Shown piece by piece: positions 25,066-34,017 of a DNA stretch of 36,088 nucleotides (position 1 is the stretch's first letter; each line of letters opens with the position of its first letter). The DNA lies in the NCBI GenBank assembly GCA_900549625.1, contig URPE01000008.1:1-36088 (forward strand), read 5' to 3'. A program made the position numbers and the translations under genes. The stretch is from an uncultured Mycoplasmatota bacterium. GTDB lineage: Bacteria; Bacillota_I; Bacilli_A; RF39; UBA660. The notes beneath the pieces were generated by a model that was not told where the DNA came from, made no database searches, and was given only the letters and a program-made list of their open reading frames with translations.

Positions 25066-26828
25066 TTTTTCACACTTCTTTCTTCTATAATCTTTTCTAA
25101 TTCACTTTTTAAAGTAATAATTTTTTGCATTTCTTTTTCTTGCTCTAAAATATCACTAGAATCTTTTATAATCTTCTTACATTCTTTTATACTACCCTTA
25201 ATACGACTTTCTTTTATATTTAATATATAATCTAAGAAAGTACTATCACTAAAGTCTTCTATCTTAGTATCCCGAATAACTGTTTCAAATTCTTCTTTTA
25301 ATGGACTAACCGCAACATATGACATAAAATCAGCAAAATTCATAGTTTTATTTTTAGTCATATAATAAAGTATTTCATTAGCCATACCTCGGTAATTTGC
25401 ACTTTTAAAGTACCCTAAATTAGTTTGGTACATTTTTATATATTTATAATCATTCATCATATAATAAATAATAGATTTGGCACTTATCTCTTCTTTATTA
25501 ATTTTTTTCTTTAATGATTCTCTTGCAACCACTTTAACATTCACGTTATTATTAGTTGCCATTTTTTTGAGTTCATTATTAAGTAAGTCTTTATCTAATT
25601 TATAATCTTCTACTAATTTATTTATCGTAACTTCTTTAGTTATTGCATCCTCATCACTTATACTTTTTAAAACACTTTTAATATAACTAGAAAGAACAGT
25701 TGCATCTGTTAAATCTTTGTTATCTTTTAAAGCTTTTATTTTAAATTCTAAGTAAGACTTAGCATGGGCAATATTAGTTATCATTTGTTGAACCCCATTT
25801 TTTAATATGTATTCATCTGGGTCTTTCTCGCCACTTAATCTCACAACTTTACAAGTAATTCCCGCACTTTCTAAAGCCTCTCCATTTGTAAGAGTAGCCG
25901 TCCGGCCCGCTTCATCATTATCAAGCATTAAAATAACAGTCGCATGTAAATTTCTTATTAAATCAATTTGTTCTTTGGTTAAACTTACACCCATTAAAGC
26001 AATAGTATTTTTAATACCACTAACATACATTCTAATTGCGTCCATATTGCCTTCTACAATAACAACTTCTTTTTTTGTTCGTATAGCATCTCTTGCTCGG
26101 TGATAATTAAACAAAATATTACCCTTTTTAAAAATATGATTTTCTTTACTATTTAAGTATTTAGGTTTATAATCCCCCTTATAAACTCTTCCTGTAAAAC
26201 CAACCACATGTCCTTTCGCATCATGTATCGGAAATAAAATGCGATCTTTAAAAGTATCTTTTATACTTCCTTCTTCTTGTGTTATAAGACCTAAATCAAG
26301 GATAAACTTCTCATCCATGCCTTTTTGCTTAAGAAAAGGATATAATTTATCACTAGTTGTACTAAGACCTATATCAAATACTTTTTGCATTTCTTCGTTA
26401 AGTCCTCTTTTTAAAAGATATTCTCTTGCCGCCCCGCCATCTTTTGTTCTAAGTGTATTCTGATAAAATTTTAAAGCTAAGTCCATCGCGTTATATTCCC
26501 GTTCATACTTTTCTTTTGGTTTAGTAGTAGTATAATCACCAACCGAAATACCTAGTATTCCAGCAACTTTAACAACCGCCTCTATAAATGTTATATTTTC
26601 ATAATTACTAACAAATGTAAAAACATTACCAGCTGCACCACACGAAAAGCATTTATACATTTGTTTTTCTTTTGAAACACTCATACTTGGTGAATGATCT
26701 TGATGAAAAGGACATACTCCAAAATAATTTTTACCTTTAAGTTCTAGTGGAATGTAATTTTTAATAATATCCACTATATCAGCTGATTCTCTAATTTCAT
26801 TAATTTTACTCTCGCTAATCATTGGCAT
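25062..26828 (-). CDS. dnaG: DNA primase
   Basis: Makes RNA primers at the replication fork. Start at ATG 26828, after GGGGGAGTGTAATT; 588 residues. The CHC2 zinc motif has Cys39, His42, Cys60 and Cys63 (VCPFH ... CFSCG). The TOPRIM core carries VVIVEGNMDAI and LMLDNDEAGR. The C-terminal ~150 residues are a helical DnaB-binding region. It leads the dnaG-rpoD-trmK operon, the classical macromolecular-synthesis arrangement. Confidence 0.97.
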   Translation of the reverse strand: MPMISESKINEIRESADIVDIIKNYIPLELKGKNYFGVCPFHQDHSPSMSVSKEKQMYKCFSCGAAGNVFTFVSNYENITFIEAVVKVAGILGISVGDYTTTKPKEKYEREYNAMDLALKFYQNTLRTKDGGAAREYLLKRGLNEEMQKVFDIGLSTTSDKLYPFLKQKGMDEKFILDLGLITQEEGSIKDTFKDRILFPIHDAKGHVVGFTGRVYKGDYKPKYLNSKENHIFKKGNILFNYHRARDAIRTKKEVVIVEGNMDAIRMYVSGIKNTIALMGVSLTKEQIDLIRNLHATVILMLDNDEAGRTATLTNGEALESAGITCKVVRLSGEKDPDEYILKNGVQQMITNIAHAKSYLEFKIKALKDNKDLTDATVLSSYIKSVLKSISDEDAITKEVTINKLVEDYKLDKDLLNNELKKMATNNNVNVKVVARESLKKKINKEEISAKSIIYYMMNDYKYIKMYQTNLGYFKSANYRGMANEILYYMTKNKTMNFADFMSYVAVSPLKEEFETVIRDTKIEDFSDSTFLDYILNIKESRIKGSIKECKKIIKDSSDILEQEKEMQKIITLKSELEKIIEERSVKK

Positions 26829-26889
26829 AATTACACTCCCCCATATATATAAATATTCAAGATACCCCCTCGATTTTCTTTTTTTAAGC

Positions 26890-26917
26890 AAAAAAAATTG
26901 CCAAAATCGACAATTTT
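26890..26917 (-). terminator. Terminator after the thioester-like surface protein gene
   Basis: Minus strand AAAATTG (26917-26911) pairs with CAATTTT (26900-26894), followed by T8. It separates the surface protein gene from dnaG. Confidence 0.75.
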
Positions 26918-26937
26918 CTTCAAACTTTACGTAAATT

Positions 26938-28542
26938 TTACGCTTTTCTATAAAATTTATGTCTTAAACCTAGTAACCATCCTAACATAACTAATAATGG
27001 TAAAAAACTATAGTCATTACTAATATCTCCCGTTTTTGGTACATCATCTAATGTATTATCTTTAGTTACTAAAGTAGTAGTAGTTAGTTCGTCTTTAGCA
27101 TTTTTTTCTTCTTTAGATTCATCCATTTTTATATACATAGCCGTTATATAAATATCACTACTAGACATTATAAAAGTGTTATCTTTAACTTCAATAATAT
27201 TACCAAGTTCATCATAAACAATCATATTAAATGTATTAGTATTTGGTATTAGCAAAACTTTGTCACCCATTTTATAACTTGATGCTAAGTCTCTAAATGT
27301 AACTTCTGCACTACTTAAATTATAGACATTAAATATGTTCTTTTGTTTACTTTTTAAAACAAAATGTATAGTCACATCACTACTAGGCATTATAAATTCA
27401 TTCTTATCTAAACGTTTGCTTTTACTATCATAAATAAGTTCAATATAATCTATTGCATAATCATTTACTATATTATATGTAAATGTTACTTTTTCATTTT
27501 CTTTACCAGTACTATTTATATTTAAAACTACGTTTTTACTAGGAACAACATTTATATTATAAGTAGTCTTATGATACTTAGTTATAAAATGAATTGTCCC
27601 ACTACCTAGAAACGTAAAATGATCCCTTTCAATTTCATAAGTACCATTATCTGTTATATATAATACTTTATCTAATGTATAACCATCTTTTAAAGTATAA
27701 GATAGTCTCACGTCTTCCCCTTCATAAAACGTTTCTTTTATTAATTTAGACTCAATACCTTCATCATCTATAACATTAATTTTTCCTTCTTTTTTAGGTT
27801 CTTCTAAAACAGAAATATTAATAATTGGCTTTGGTTGTACATGTTTTTTTAATTCAATTAGAAAACTGTATTCTCCTTTATAATAAGAAACATCTTCATC
27901 AAAATATTTAGAATCTACTTCATATGTATAATCACCTACTTCTTTAGAAATAAACGTAAGACTATTATTATCTTTAGTTAAAGTAGTATCATTATAATTA
28001 TTAGTTATATTATAAGCACTTTTAAAAAAGGGCAAAAAATCAATTTTTAAAGGTCTATTTACAACTGTTTCATAATTATAAACTTGAGGTGTTTCATATT
28101 CTCTTTTCTTATCAGCCATTTTAGGTAAATAATCAACTAAGAAACCAGTATCACAAGTCCACTCTAAAACTTTATCAGTATGTGTACTATAAACATCCCA
28201 AATAAGAGCTTGAATACCTATTAATTCAGTCATAGAAAGTTCACTAAACTTTCGGCCATCTGTAATATAAAAAATATCATCTTTTATCTTATTTAATTCA
28301 TTAGTACTTAGTATTTGTTCACTAGTTTCTCTAAAAAAGAAACCTTCTTCATATTCAGTACCATAATCAAGTCTAAATAAGGGATATCCTGTATCTTCAT
28401 CATAATATAAGTTATATGAATAATGTTTTCCATCAACTGTATACCCATATCCCGTTCTATCAATCATTCTTATTTCCCCAGCGTATACATTTACTAAAGA
28501 ACAAAGTACAACTGTTACTACTATAAAATATATTTTTTTCAT
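26938..28542 (-). CDS. Cell-wall-anchored protein with thioester-domain-like N-terminus
   Basis: A 534-residue surface protein. Signal peptide 1-21 (cleavage near VYA-GE). Residues about 25-150 resemble the thioester domain of Gram-positive adhesins: YSYNLYYDEDTGYPLFRLDYG, then GIQALIWDVYS with the Gln111 of the family's Q-x-A-I-W motif. The expected Cys is absent: the matching segment reads PLFRLDYG instead of a Y-C-x-D pattern. Beta-rich repeats with a MPSSDV/MSSSDI motif fill about 250-470. The C-terminus has a Thr-rich linker, VPKTG (501-505), a membrane segment and a basic tail: a sortase signal of variant LPXTG form. Confidence 0.8.
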   Translation of the reverse strand: MKKIYFIVVTVVLCSLVNVYAGEIRMIDRTGYGYTVDGKHYSYNLYYDEDTGYPLFRLDYGTEYEEGFFFRETSEQILSTNELNKIKDDIFYITDGRKFSELSMTELIGIQALIWDVYSTHTDKVLEWTCDTGFLVDYLPKMADKKREYETPQVYNYETVVNRPLKIDFLPFFKSAYNITNNYNDTTLTKDNNSLTFISKEVGDYTYEVDSKYFDEDVSYYKGEYSFLIELKKHVQPKPIINISVLEEPKKEGKINVIDDEGIESKLIKETFYEGEDVRLSYTLKDGYTLDKVLYITDNGTYEIERDHFTFLGSGTIHFITKYHKTTYNINVVPSKNVVLNINSTGKENEKVTFTYNIVNDYAIDYIELIYDSKSKRLDKNEFIMPSSDVTIHFVLKSKQKNIFNVYNLSSAEVTFRDLASSYKMGDKVLLIPNTNTFNMIVYDELGNIIEVKDNTFIMSSSDIYITAMYIKMDESKEEKNAKDELTTTTLVTKDNTLDDVPKTGDISNDYSFLPLLVMLGWLLGLRHKFYRKA

Positions 28543-28584
28543 AAACTCTCCTTTATTAGGAGTTCATGTCTTTTAAGCACTTAT

Positions 28585-28613
28585 ACTATATAAAAAAAGA
28601 TCCTACTTTGCAA
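28585..28613 (-). promoter_or_regulatory. Promoter overlapping a terminator
   Basis: TTGCAA (28613-28608), a 17-base spacer and TATAGT (28590-28585) for the surface protein gene. The -35 lies in the loop and the spacer in the downstream arm and T-run of the upstream terminator. Confidence 0.5.
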
Positions 28614-28619
28614 TAGGAA
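28591..28619 (-). terminator. Terminator of the 101-residue membrane protein gene
   Basis: Minus strand TCCTA (28618-28614) and TAGGA (28605-28601) around TTGCAAAG, followed by C and T7. Confidence 0.7.
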
Positions 28620-28635
28620 CTTTTGTCGAATAAAG

Positions 28636-28941
28636 TCACTTCATATATTTAATAGCATAATTATTTAAACATTTTCTTCTTAAAGTAATCGAACTAACAA
28701 TATATATTAAAGAAAAAATAGTTAAAATAACAGCTAAAAGGATAGTTGCCCAAGATAACTCATGAGATAAATATCCACTTATCAATAGAAATATAGAAAA
28801 CAATAAACCAACCACACCAATAATAACTAAACGATTAAGTCTAGAACGCATAGCTTGTCCTTTTTCTGTATTATAATAAAATTTTTGACATTGTTTTTTT
28901 TCTTCTTTTGTCATTCTTTGATATTTATTTTTTTCCCTCAT
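28636..28941 (-). CDS. Small two-span membrane protein
   Basis: 101 residues from ATG 28941, which follows GAGAGGTG; the longer frame would cross the divergent promoter. A charged N-terminal helix (MREKNKYQRMTKEEKKQ) is followed by two hydrophobic spans (about 40-60 and 66-88) and a short basic tail. Family not recognised. It is divergent from the 125-residue membrane protein at 29009, with overlapping promoters, so the two may be controlled together. Confidence 0.6.
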   Translation of the reverse strand: MREKNKYQRMTKEEKKQCQKFYYNTEKGQAMRSRLNRLVIIGVVGLLFSIFLLISGYLSHELSWATILLAVILTIFSLIYIVSSITLRRKCLNNYAIKYMK

Positions 28942-28958
28942 AATAACACCTCTCTTAC

Positions 28959-28988
28959 ATAATACACTATTTTTTGAAATATAAGCAA
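28959..28988 (-). promoter_or_regulatory. Promoter of the 101-residue membrane protein
   Basis: TTGCTT (28988-28983), an 18-base spacer, TATTAT (28964-28959). It overlaps the opposite promoter at 28974-29003. Confidence 0.55.
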
Positions 28989-29003
28989 CTTTTTTCATAG
29001 AAT
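28974..29003 (+). promoter_or_regulatory. Promoter giving a leaderless transcript
   Basis: TTGAAA (28974-28979), an 18-base spacer, TAGAAT (28998-29003), then only TTAGT before ATG 29009. The likely start of transcription is the A of the ATG. Confidence 0.55.
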
Positions 29004-29008
29004 TTAGT

Positions 29009-29386
29009 ATGGATAAAGTTACAAAAACATTACATGAACTAGATATTGAAGATCTTATATGGGTAATATATTTATTTATTTCGGCCCTAGCCATATATTC
29101 TAATCATTTAGAACGCAGTTATGTTACGAAACATGATGTTTTAGCCAAAAAGAAATATAAAACTATAAATATAAGTATTTTAAGTATTGGCTTTTTTATC
29201 TATCTTTATTTTCTTATTTTAGCCTATCAAAAGCGCAAAGAAAAAAACGATAGAACCACTTTAAAAGACATTTTCATTAAAGATGCCAATTTAATAGCCA
29301 GCATTTTATTAATAATCGGCGCTATTATAACATTATTAAGTGAGATTATGAGCGACGATGATACCTATATTGACCTACTCGTTTAA
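29009..29386 (+). CDS. Small membrane protein, probably leaderless
   Basis: 125 residues: N-terminal acidic segment, a hydrophobic span (about 17-34), a second span (about 53-69, ISILSIGFFIYLYFLIL), a KRKEKNDRT loop, and a third span (about 95-111), ending with an acidic tail. Not recognised. No ribosome site precedes the ATG and a promoter -10 ends 5 bases upstream, so leaderless translation is likely. The upstream strand codes only the long reading of the opposite gene, which is rejected. Confidence 0.6.
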   Translation: MDKVTKTLHELDIEDLIWVIYLFISALAIYSNHLERSYVTKHDVLAKKKYKTINISILSIGFFIYLYFLILAYQKRKEKNDRTTLKDIFIKDANLIASILLIIGAIITLLSEIMSDDDTYIDLLV

Positions 29387-29387
29387 A

Positions 29388-29426
29388 AGAAAAAAACTTA
29401 TTAAATTGAAAGCCAACTTAATAAGT
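29388..29426 (-). terminator. Terminator at the end of trxA
   Basis: Minus strand ACTTATTAA (29426-29418) pairs with TTAATAAGT (29404-29396), followed by a T-run. The stem includes the trxA stop codon. Confidence 0.75.
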
Positions 29427-29691
29427 CTTCTTTAGATAAATAACCAACATGTTTTTTTATTTCTTCACCCTTAGAAAACAAAATAACCGTTGGAATAGAC
29501 ATAACGCCGTATTTTTGAGCAATATCAGAGTGTTCATCTACATTTACTTTTAAAATATCTAAATCATTAATATTTTCTAAAACCTCACCCATTGCCCTAC
29601 ATGGTCCACACCAATCAGCATAAAAATCAACTAATACTTTTTCTTTATTAATTTCTTCATTAAAATTTTCATTATTTAAATATTTAATCAT
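29401..29691 (-). CDS. trxA: Thioredoxin
   Basis: 96-residue cytoplasmic thiol-disulfide reductase. The active site WCGPC is in FYADWCGPCRAMG (24-36), and the cis-Pro loop is MSIPTVILF. Length is slightly short but complete. It follows cvpA by 14 bases and forms a two-gene unit with it. Confidence 0.95.
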   Translation of the reverse strand: MIKYLNNENFNEEINKEKVLVDFYADWCGPCRAMGEVLENINDLDILKVNVDEHSDIAQKYGVMSIPTVILFSKGEEIKKHVGYLSKEDLLSWLSI

Positions 29692-29705
29692 TTAAATCCT
29701 CTTTT

Positions 29706-30410
29706 CTAATATTTTTTTAGTATATCACTGGCCCCAGGAACAACAAGTTTACCACTATCAAGTAAGCCTATAACTGACTCTTTATCAACAATATTATAAC
29801 GAAGCAAAATATCTAAACATTCTAAGTTATAACGATTTTTATCTCCTTTAATATCAGTACTAACATTTATTATATCTTTAAAAGCTGTAAAATATTCATT
29901 ACTAATATTAGATAATACAGGACTTGATGTAGTTATCTTACTAGCAATAGGTCCATCCATTATAACGCCTGCTGTACTTGGTAAACTAGAAAGTAAAAAT
30001 AAAGCTACAAACAAAAATAAGTATGCTTCTAAAAACCCAAATATAGCTCCAAGTATTTTTGATGGAATACCTAAAATAATAGTAAAATCAAGTATTTTCT
30101 CAAAAACACCAGTAATTTTAATTAGTACTTGTAAAACACTCATTAAAACAATATAAACTAAGACAAAAGCAAGAGCCTCATAAATAATAATATTTAAAAC
30201 ACTAAGGCCTTCAAAGTTCCCAGCAAAATCAAAAAATGGTAAGTAAGTATACATTAATTTAGCAACTGGATTTTTTAAAGAAAAAGCAAGAAAGATAACA
30301 ATAATCGCGCCAATAAACATAGTTGCGCTTTTAATGACACCTCTTTTTAAGCCAACAACTGCCCCCATTAATAAAAACAAAATACAAATCACATCAATAG
30401 TTAAAGCCAT
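29706..30410 (-). CDS. CvpA family membrane protein
   Basis: 234 residues with four hydrophobic segments in the first ~150 and the N-terminal pattern IDVICILFLLMGAVVGLKRGVIKSA, typical of CvpA (colicin V production). The final ~70 residues are soluble. GTAGGAGGAATGAAAA precedes the start. Family role in Bacilli is not well defined. Confidence 0.82.
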   Translation of the reverse strand: MALTIDVICILFLLMGAVVGLKRGVIKSATMFIGAIIVIFLAFSLKNPVAKLMYTYLPFFDFAGNFEGLSVLNIIIYEALAFVLVYIVLMSVLQVLIKITGVFEKILDFTIILGIPSKILGAIFGFLEAYLFLFVALFLLSSLPSTAGVIMDGPIASKITTSSPVLSNISNEYFTAFKDIINVSTDIKGDKNRYNLECLDILLRYNIVDKESVIGLLDSGKLVVPGASDILKKY

Positions 30411-30429
30411 TTTTCATTCCTCCTACTTA

Positions 30430-30458
30430 ATTATATTGAATTTTTCTTTAAAAGTAAA
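30430..30458 (-). promoter_or_regulatory. Promoter of cvpA-trxA
   Basis: TTTACT (30458-30453), a 17-base spacer and TATAAT (30435-30430). Confidence 0.65.
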
Positions 30459-30491
30459 GAAATTTATGGTATTCTATTGGTGGTGATGTAT

Positions 30492-31424
30492 ATGACTATT
30501 GTATTTAAAGCAAGTAAAAAATTAATGGAAAAAATGACTGAATATTATATGGATACTAAAAGAGATAAAACACCCCCTTATGCTGTTTTTCAAGCTGAGG
30601 AAGCTGACACTATCATAACACTTTATGAATCTGGCAAAGTTATGTTTCAAGGTATAAGTGCCGATGTTGATGCTAATATGTGGGCTGATATTGAATATAA
30701 ATTAACTGGTAATAAAATTGATATTAATGAACCACAAAAAAAGAAAGAAAAAGAAAAAAAGGAAAAAAATATGCTTTATCAAAAAGCAACGATTGGTTCT
30801 GATGAAGTTGGTACTGGTGATTATTTTGGCCCAATCGTAGTAACAGCCTCATATGTAGCAAAAGATAAGATTAGTTTTATAGAAAACTTAGGTGTACGGG
30901 ATTCCAAAGTTTTAACTGATGAAAAAATCAAAAAAATTGCCCCTACTCTAATAAAAGAAATACCCCATTGTACTTTTATATTAACTAACAAAGATTACAA
31001 TAAATATCAAAGTATGGGTTATAATATGAATAAGATTAAAGCCATTTTACATAATAAAGTTTTAGTAGAAATGAAAAAAAGAGAAAGTAATTATGATAGT
31101 ATCGTAGTTGATGAGTTTGTTTATCCAGCTAAGTACTTTGAACATATTAAAGACGCTAAAGAAATAGTAAGAGATATAGATTTTACAACTAAAGCTGAAA
31201 GTAAATGTGCTTCAGTGGCTGTTTCAAGTTGCATTAGTCGTTATATCTTTCTTATGAAAATGGATGAACTTAGTGATACATTACATATTCCTTTATTAAA
31301 AGGTGCTAATACTGAGGTTGATAAACAAGCAGCCGAGATTGTTAGTAAATATGGCAAAGATATGCTTAATGATGTAGCCAAATTAAACTTTAAAAACACT
31401 TTAAAATTAGAAGAATACTTATAA
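30492..31424 (+). CDS. rnhC: Ribonuclease HIII
   Basis: Removes RNA from RNA-DNA hybrids. 310 residues from ATG 30492, which follows GGTGGTGAT. An N-terminal TBP-like substrate-binding domain (about 1-80) is joined by a Lys/Glu linker to the catalytic domain starting IGSDEVGTGDYFGP. That motif supplies Asp104 and Glu105 of the active site and Asp110. VVDEF and DFTTKAESKCASVAVSS follow as in the family. The last bases precede a bidirectional terminator. Confidence 0.95.
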   Translation: MTIVFKASKKLMEKMTEYYMDTKRDKTPPYAVFQAEEADTIITLYESGKVMFQGISADVDANMWADIEYKLTGNKIDINEPQKKKEKEKKEKNMLYQKATIGSDEVGTGDYFGPIVVTASYVAKDKISFIENLGVRDSKVLTDEKIKKIAPTLIKEIPHCTFILTNKDYNKYQSMGYNMNKIKAILHNKVLVEMKKRESNYDSIVVDEFVYPAKYFEHIKDAKEIVRDIDFTTKAESKCASVAVSSCISRYIFLMKMDELSDTLHIPLLKGANTEVDKQAAEIVSKYGKDMLNDVAKLNFKNTLKLEEYL

Positions 31425-31428
31425 TTAA

Positions 31429-31457
31429 AAAACTAGGAAAGATTAAATCCTAGTTTT
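31429..31457. terminator. Bidirectional terminator between rnhC and holA
   Basis: AAAACTAGGA (31429-31438) pairs with TCCTAGTTTT (31448-31457) around a 9-base loop; both sides give T-rich ends. It includes part of the holA stop codon. Confidence 0.8.
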
Positions 31458-32394
31458 AATATTCTAAATTTTGAAGTAAGAATGCATACATAGCGGATGT
31501 TTTATCAAGTTTACCAGACTTTATTTTATAGTCTAGTTTTGATAAGTTAATCAAGTAGTCTTTTAAGTCATCAGTATGATAAAAACTAGCTTCTTTCATT
31601 AATTTTTGAACTTGCCAATCAGCTAAACGTAAATTACTCATAATATCACTCATACTATATCTCTTTCTTTCATATAACTTATAATAATATAATAAACGAT
31701 ACTCTCTTACTAACATATTAATTAATTGTAAGGGATCTAGTTTCAAACTCAAAAACTCTTCATATAAAGTCATACTAACTCGTAAATCCCGAGCTATAAC
31801 AGCATCAACAAATTTAAAAACATTATCACTTGCATTACTAGCAACAATATTTTTTATATCTTCATATTTTATAGTATCATCTTTTTTATACATTAATGCA
31901 AGCTTATCTAGTTCTTCTAATACTAAGTCATAATTAGATAAACAAGCATCAACAATATATTTAATCGATTTATCACTTATATTATATTTACTTGTTCTTG
32001 ACTTAGTTTCTCTAATCAAATCATAATTTTTAGGACTTTTTAATTCAATTAGTTTATAATTATCAATAATTTTTTTAGTAATACTCTTACGTTTATCAAT
32101 AGTATCATAAGTTGTAAAAATAATAGTTGTACAAGGATAAGGATTATCTAAGTAAGAAAGAAAACTTTTTTCTTCTTTTTCTGTTAATTTAGACTTACCA
32201 AAAAAATCACTATTTTTAACAACTAAATATTTCATATCATCAAAAAGGGATACATATGAAGCCTCTTCTAAAACATCATTCAGACTCGTTTCTTTCATAT
32301 TATAACGAACTACCACTGAATATGCAGGAATTAAATCATTTAACTTTTCTTCAAGTAAATGTACTGAATCAGTACTTATTAATATAACTTTCAC
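31456..32394 (-). CDS. holA: DNA polymerase III delta subunit
   Basis: Clamp-loader subunit that opens the beta clamp. 312 residues with the delta layout: an N-terminal domain with YLVVKNSDFF and TIIFTTYD; a middle helical part with DACLSNYDLVLEELDKLALM; and a C-terminal collar part with NVFKFVDAVIARD and QLINMLVREYRLLYYYKLY. The start is set at GTG 32394 because GGTGAT lies 5 bases upstream; ATG 32406 is possible. Confidence 0.9.
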   Translation of the reverse strand: MKVILISTDSVHLLEEKLNDLIPAYSVVVRYNMKETSLNDVLEEASYVSLFDDMKYLVVKNSDFFGKSKLTEKEEKSFLSYLDNPYPCTTIIFTTYDTIDKRKSITKKIIDNYKLIELKSPKNYDLIRETKSRTSKYNISDKSIKYIVDACLSNYDLVLEELDKLALMYKKDDTIKYEDIKNIVASNASDNVFKFVDAVIARDLRVSMTLYEEFLSLKLDPLQLINMLVREYRLLYYYKLYERKRYSMSDIMSNLRLADWQVQKLMKEASFYHTDDLKDYLINLSKLDYKIKSGKLDKTSAMYAFLLQNLEY

Positions 32395-32437
32395 TGTAAT
32401 CACCATAGGTATTGTACCATGATTATTCATAAAAGTC

Positions 32438-32971
32438 TTATAATTTTCTAATATTTTCATTAGCCTCATTAATAGTATAAAACTTTTTAAAGTCTTTAAA
32501 TTTAATCTTTATAATATCAATTGGTAGCATTTCTTTATGAGCTTTATATTGAATCATGCCTTTTCTTTGTTCATATTTATCATTCCAATCAAAAACATAA
32601 ATATAGCCTTCTAATTCATCATCAACAATAATATTGTCCATTATAACATATATTTCTTTGGCGTATTCTGTTACTCCTATTGTAATGTTATAACGAACTT
32701 TTTCACTTAGTTTTATAATAGAATCTCTAAAAGCATAGGCACTAGCCAAAATAAATAAAGGAGTTATATATACAGCCTCACCCCTATTATTTATTAAATA
32801 ATTAAAACTGGTTGACTCTCTAGGCTCAATAATTTTTAATTTTTTTGGACTGCCATGAAATAAATACTTAGGATTATTAACAGAATTCATTAAATATTTG
32901 TCTGGTAAATTAATAGTGTTTTCTTTGAACTCGTTTTTTGATTTTCCATAAATATATCTTTTTTCTCCCAT
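32438..32971 (-). CDS. ADP-ribosyltransferase-like protein, tentative
   Basis: 177 residues from ATG 32971, after GGGAGTGATTGTA. YLFHGSPKKLKIIEPRES (37-53) has the Y-x-F-H-G-S start of the H-Y-E class of ADP-ribosyltransferase folds (PARP/KptA-like), and AVYIT (66-70) fits the second, Tyr-bearing strand. A Glu candidate is E147 in HKEMLPID. Nothing else is recognisable and there is no signal peptide or membrane span. It may be a toxin- or phage-defence-type enzyme, or another NAD-binding domain. It sits 43 bases upstream of holA, at the edge of an accessory cluster. Confidence 0.45.
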   Translation of the reverse strand: MGEKRYIYGKSKNEFKENTINLPDKYLMNSVNNPKYLFHGSPKKLKIIEPRESTSFNYLINNRGEAVYITPLFILASAYAFRDSIIKLSEKVRYNITIGVTEYAKEIYVIMDNIIVDDELEGYIYVFDWNDKYEQRKGMIQYKAHKEMLPIDIIKIKFKDFKKFYTINEANENIRKL

Positions 32972-32998
32972 TACAATCACTCCCTTAACAATATCATA

Positions 32999-33883
32999 TC
33001 ACACCAATTCATATTCTCTTGCAATAATTCTATCATCAGAACAATAATCTATTACATACTGATTATTTTGTTTACAAATGATAATGCCAACAGTTTTATT
33101 ATCATCAATGCCTTTTACATTTTTATCAATATAATTCATATAATTTTGAATTTGACCAGTATGATTTGAATTCAACTTAATCACTTTCAATTCTATAACA
33201 ACATAGCATTTAAACTTAATATTATACAAAAGTAAATCGATATAATTATAACTATCTCCTACTTTAATTTTAAATTCATTATCTATAAAACTAAATCCAG
33301 TTCCTAACTCTTTCATAAAAGATACAATATCTTCAAGTATTAATTTCTGCAAGAGTTTTTCTGATATGTTTTCATAATTATAACTATTTTTAATTAATAT
33401 TGGATTTTTAACAAGATCTGTTACATTATTTTTTTCTTTGTTTCTTAACTTATTTTTAGCTACTTCATCAAGCCTTTCGTATTCATTTGATTTTATTCTG
33501 TCTCTCAATTGTCTAACAGATAAATTATGATCAACAGATAAGTCTATATAATAGTTTATTTTATTAAAATCTTCCATCCATATTAATTCACAATAATGGG
33601 AATAAGATAATTTGTCCGACAATGTCGGACATTTTGAAAAAACATTATAAAATCTTCTAAAATATCTTAATCTTGATTGAGTATACCCCTTTCCTAATTC
33701 ATTGGTTAATTTAATAGAGTATTCTTTAATAATACCCTCTCCATAATGCTTGCCGGCTTCACTTAATATTTTTCCAACATTATAGTATGTATTTAAATCA
33801 CTTCTATTAATTGAATATTTTTTTACTTTTCTATTTATTTCATTATCTATTAATTTATTTTTTATTTCATTATAATAATTCAT
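32999..33883 (-). CDS. YhcG/DUF1016-family PDDEXK nuclease-like protein
   Basis: 294 residues. The N-terminal DUF1016 helical region (about 20-150) contains YYNVGKILSEA, GKGYTQSRLRYFRRFY and the SYSHYCEL segment. The C-terminal PDDEXK-type domain has Asp216 (YIDLLLYN) and Glu231-x-Lys233 (VIELK), plus a downstream Gln (QIQNYMNYID). The protein is somewhat shorter than typical YhcG. Family members sit near restriction systems and mobile elements; the exact target is unknown. It has a good AGGAAGGAG ribosome site. Confidence 0.85.
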   Translation of the reverse strand: MNYYNEIKNKLIDNEINRKVKKYSINRSDLNTYYNVGKILSEAGKHYGEGIIKEYSIKLTNELGKGYTQSRLRYFRRFYNVFSKCPTLSDKLSYSHYCELIWMEDFNKINYYIDLSVDHNLSVRQLRDRIKSNEYERLDEVAKNKLRNKEKNNVTDLVKNPILIKNSYNYENISEKLLQKLILEDIVSFMKELGTGFSFIDNEFKIKVGDSYNYIDLLLYNIKFKCYVVIELKVIKLNSNHTGQIQNYMNYIDKNVKGIDDNKTVGIIICKQNNQYVIDYCSDDRIIAREYELV

Positions 33884-34017
33884 ATTTACTCCTTCCTACT
33901 GACTACAAGTCTCTATTTTTAATTTATTATTTTTTAATGTGTCTAAAACACATGCCTTATGGTGCCCGTAACGATTATTTTCGCAAAGAAAAAACAGCAA
34001 TTAAATAATAATTACAG

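Noticed and set aside
33811..34008. Plus-strand frame ending MPYGARNDYFRKEKTAIK
   Set aside because: Mostly antisense to the YhcG-like gene; the tail is intergenic and too short to call a gene remnant.
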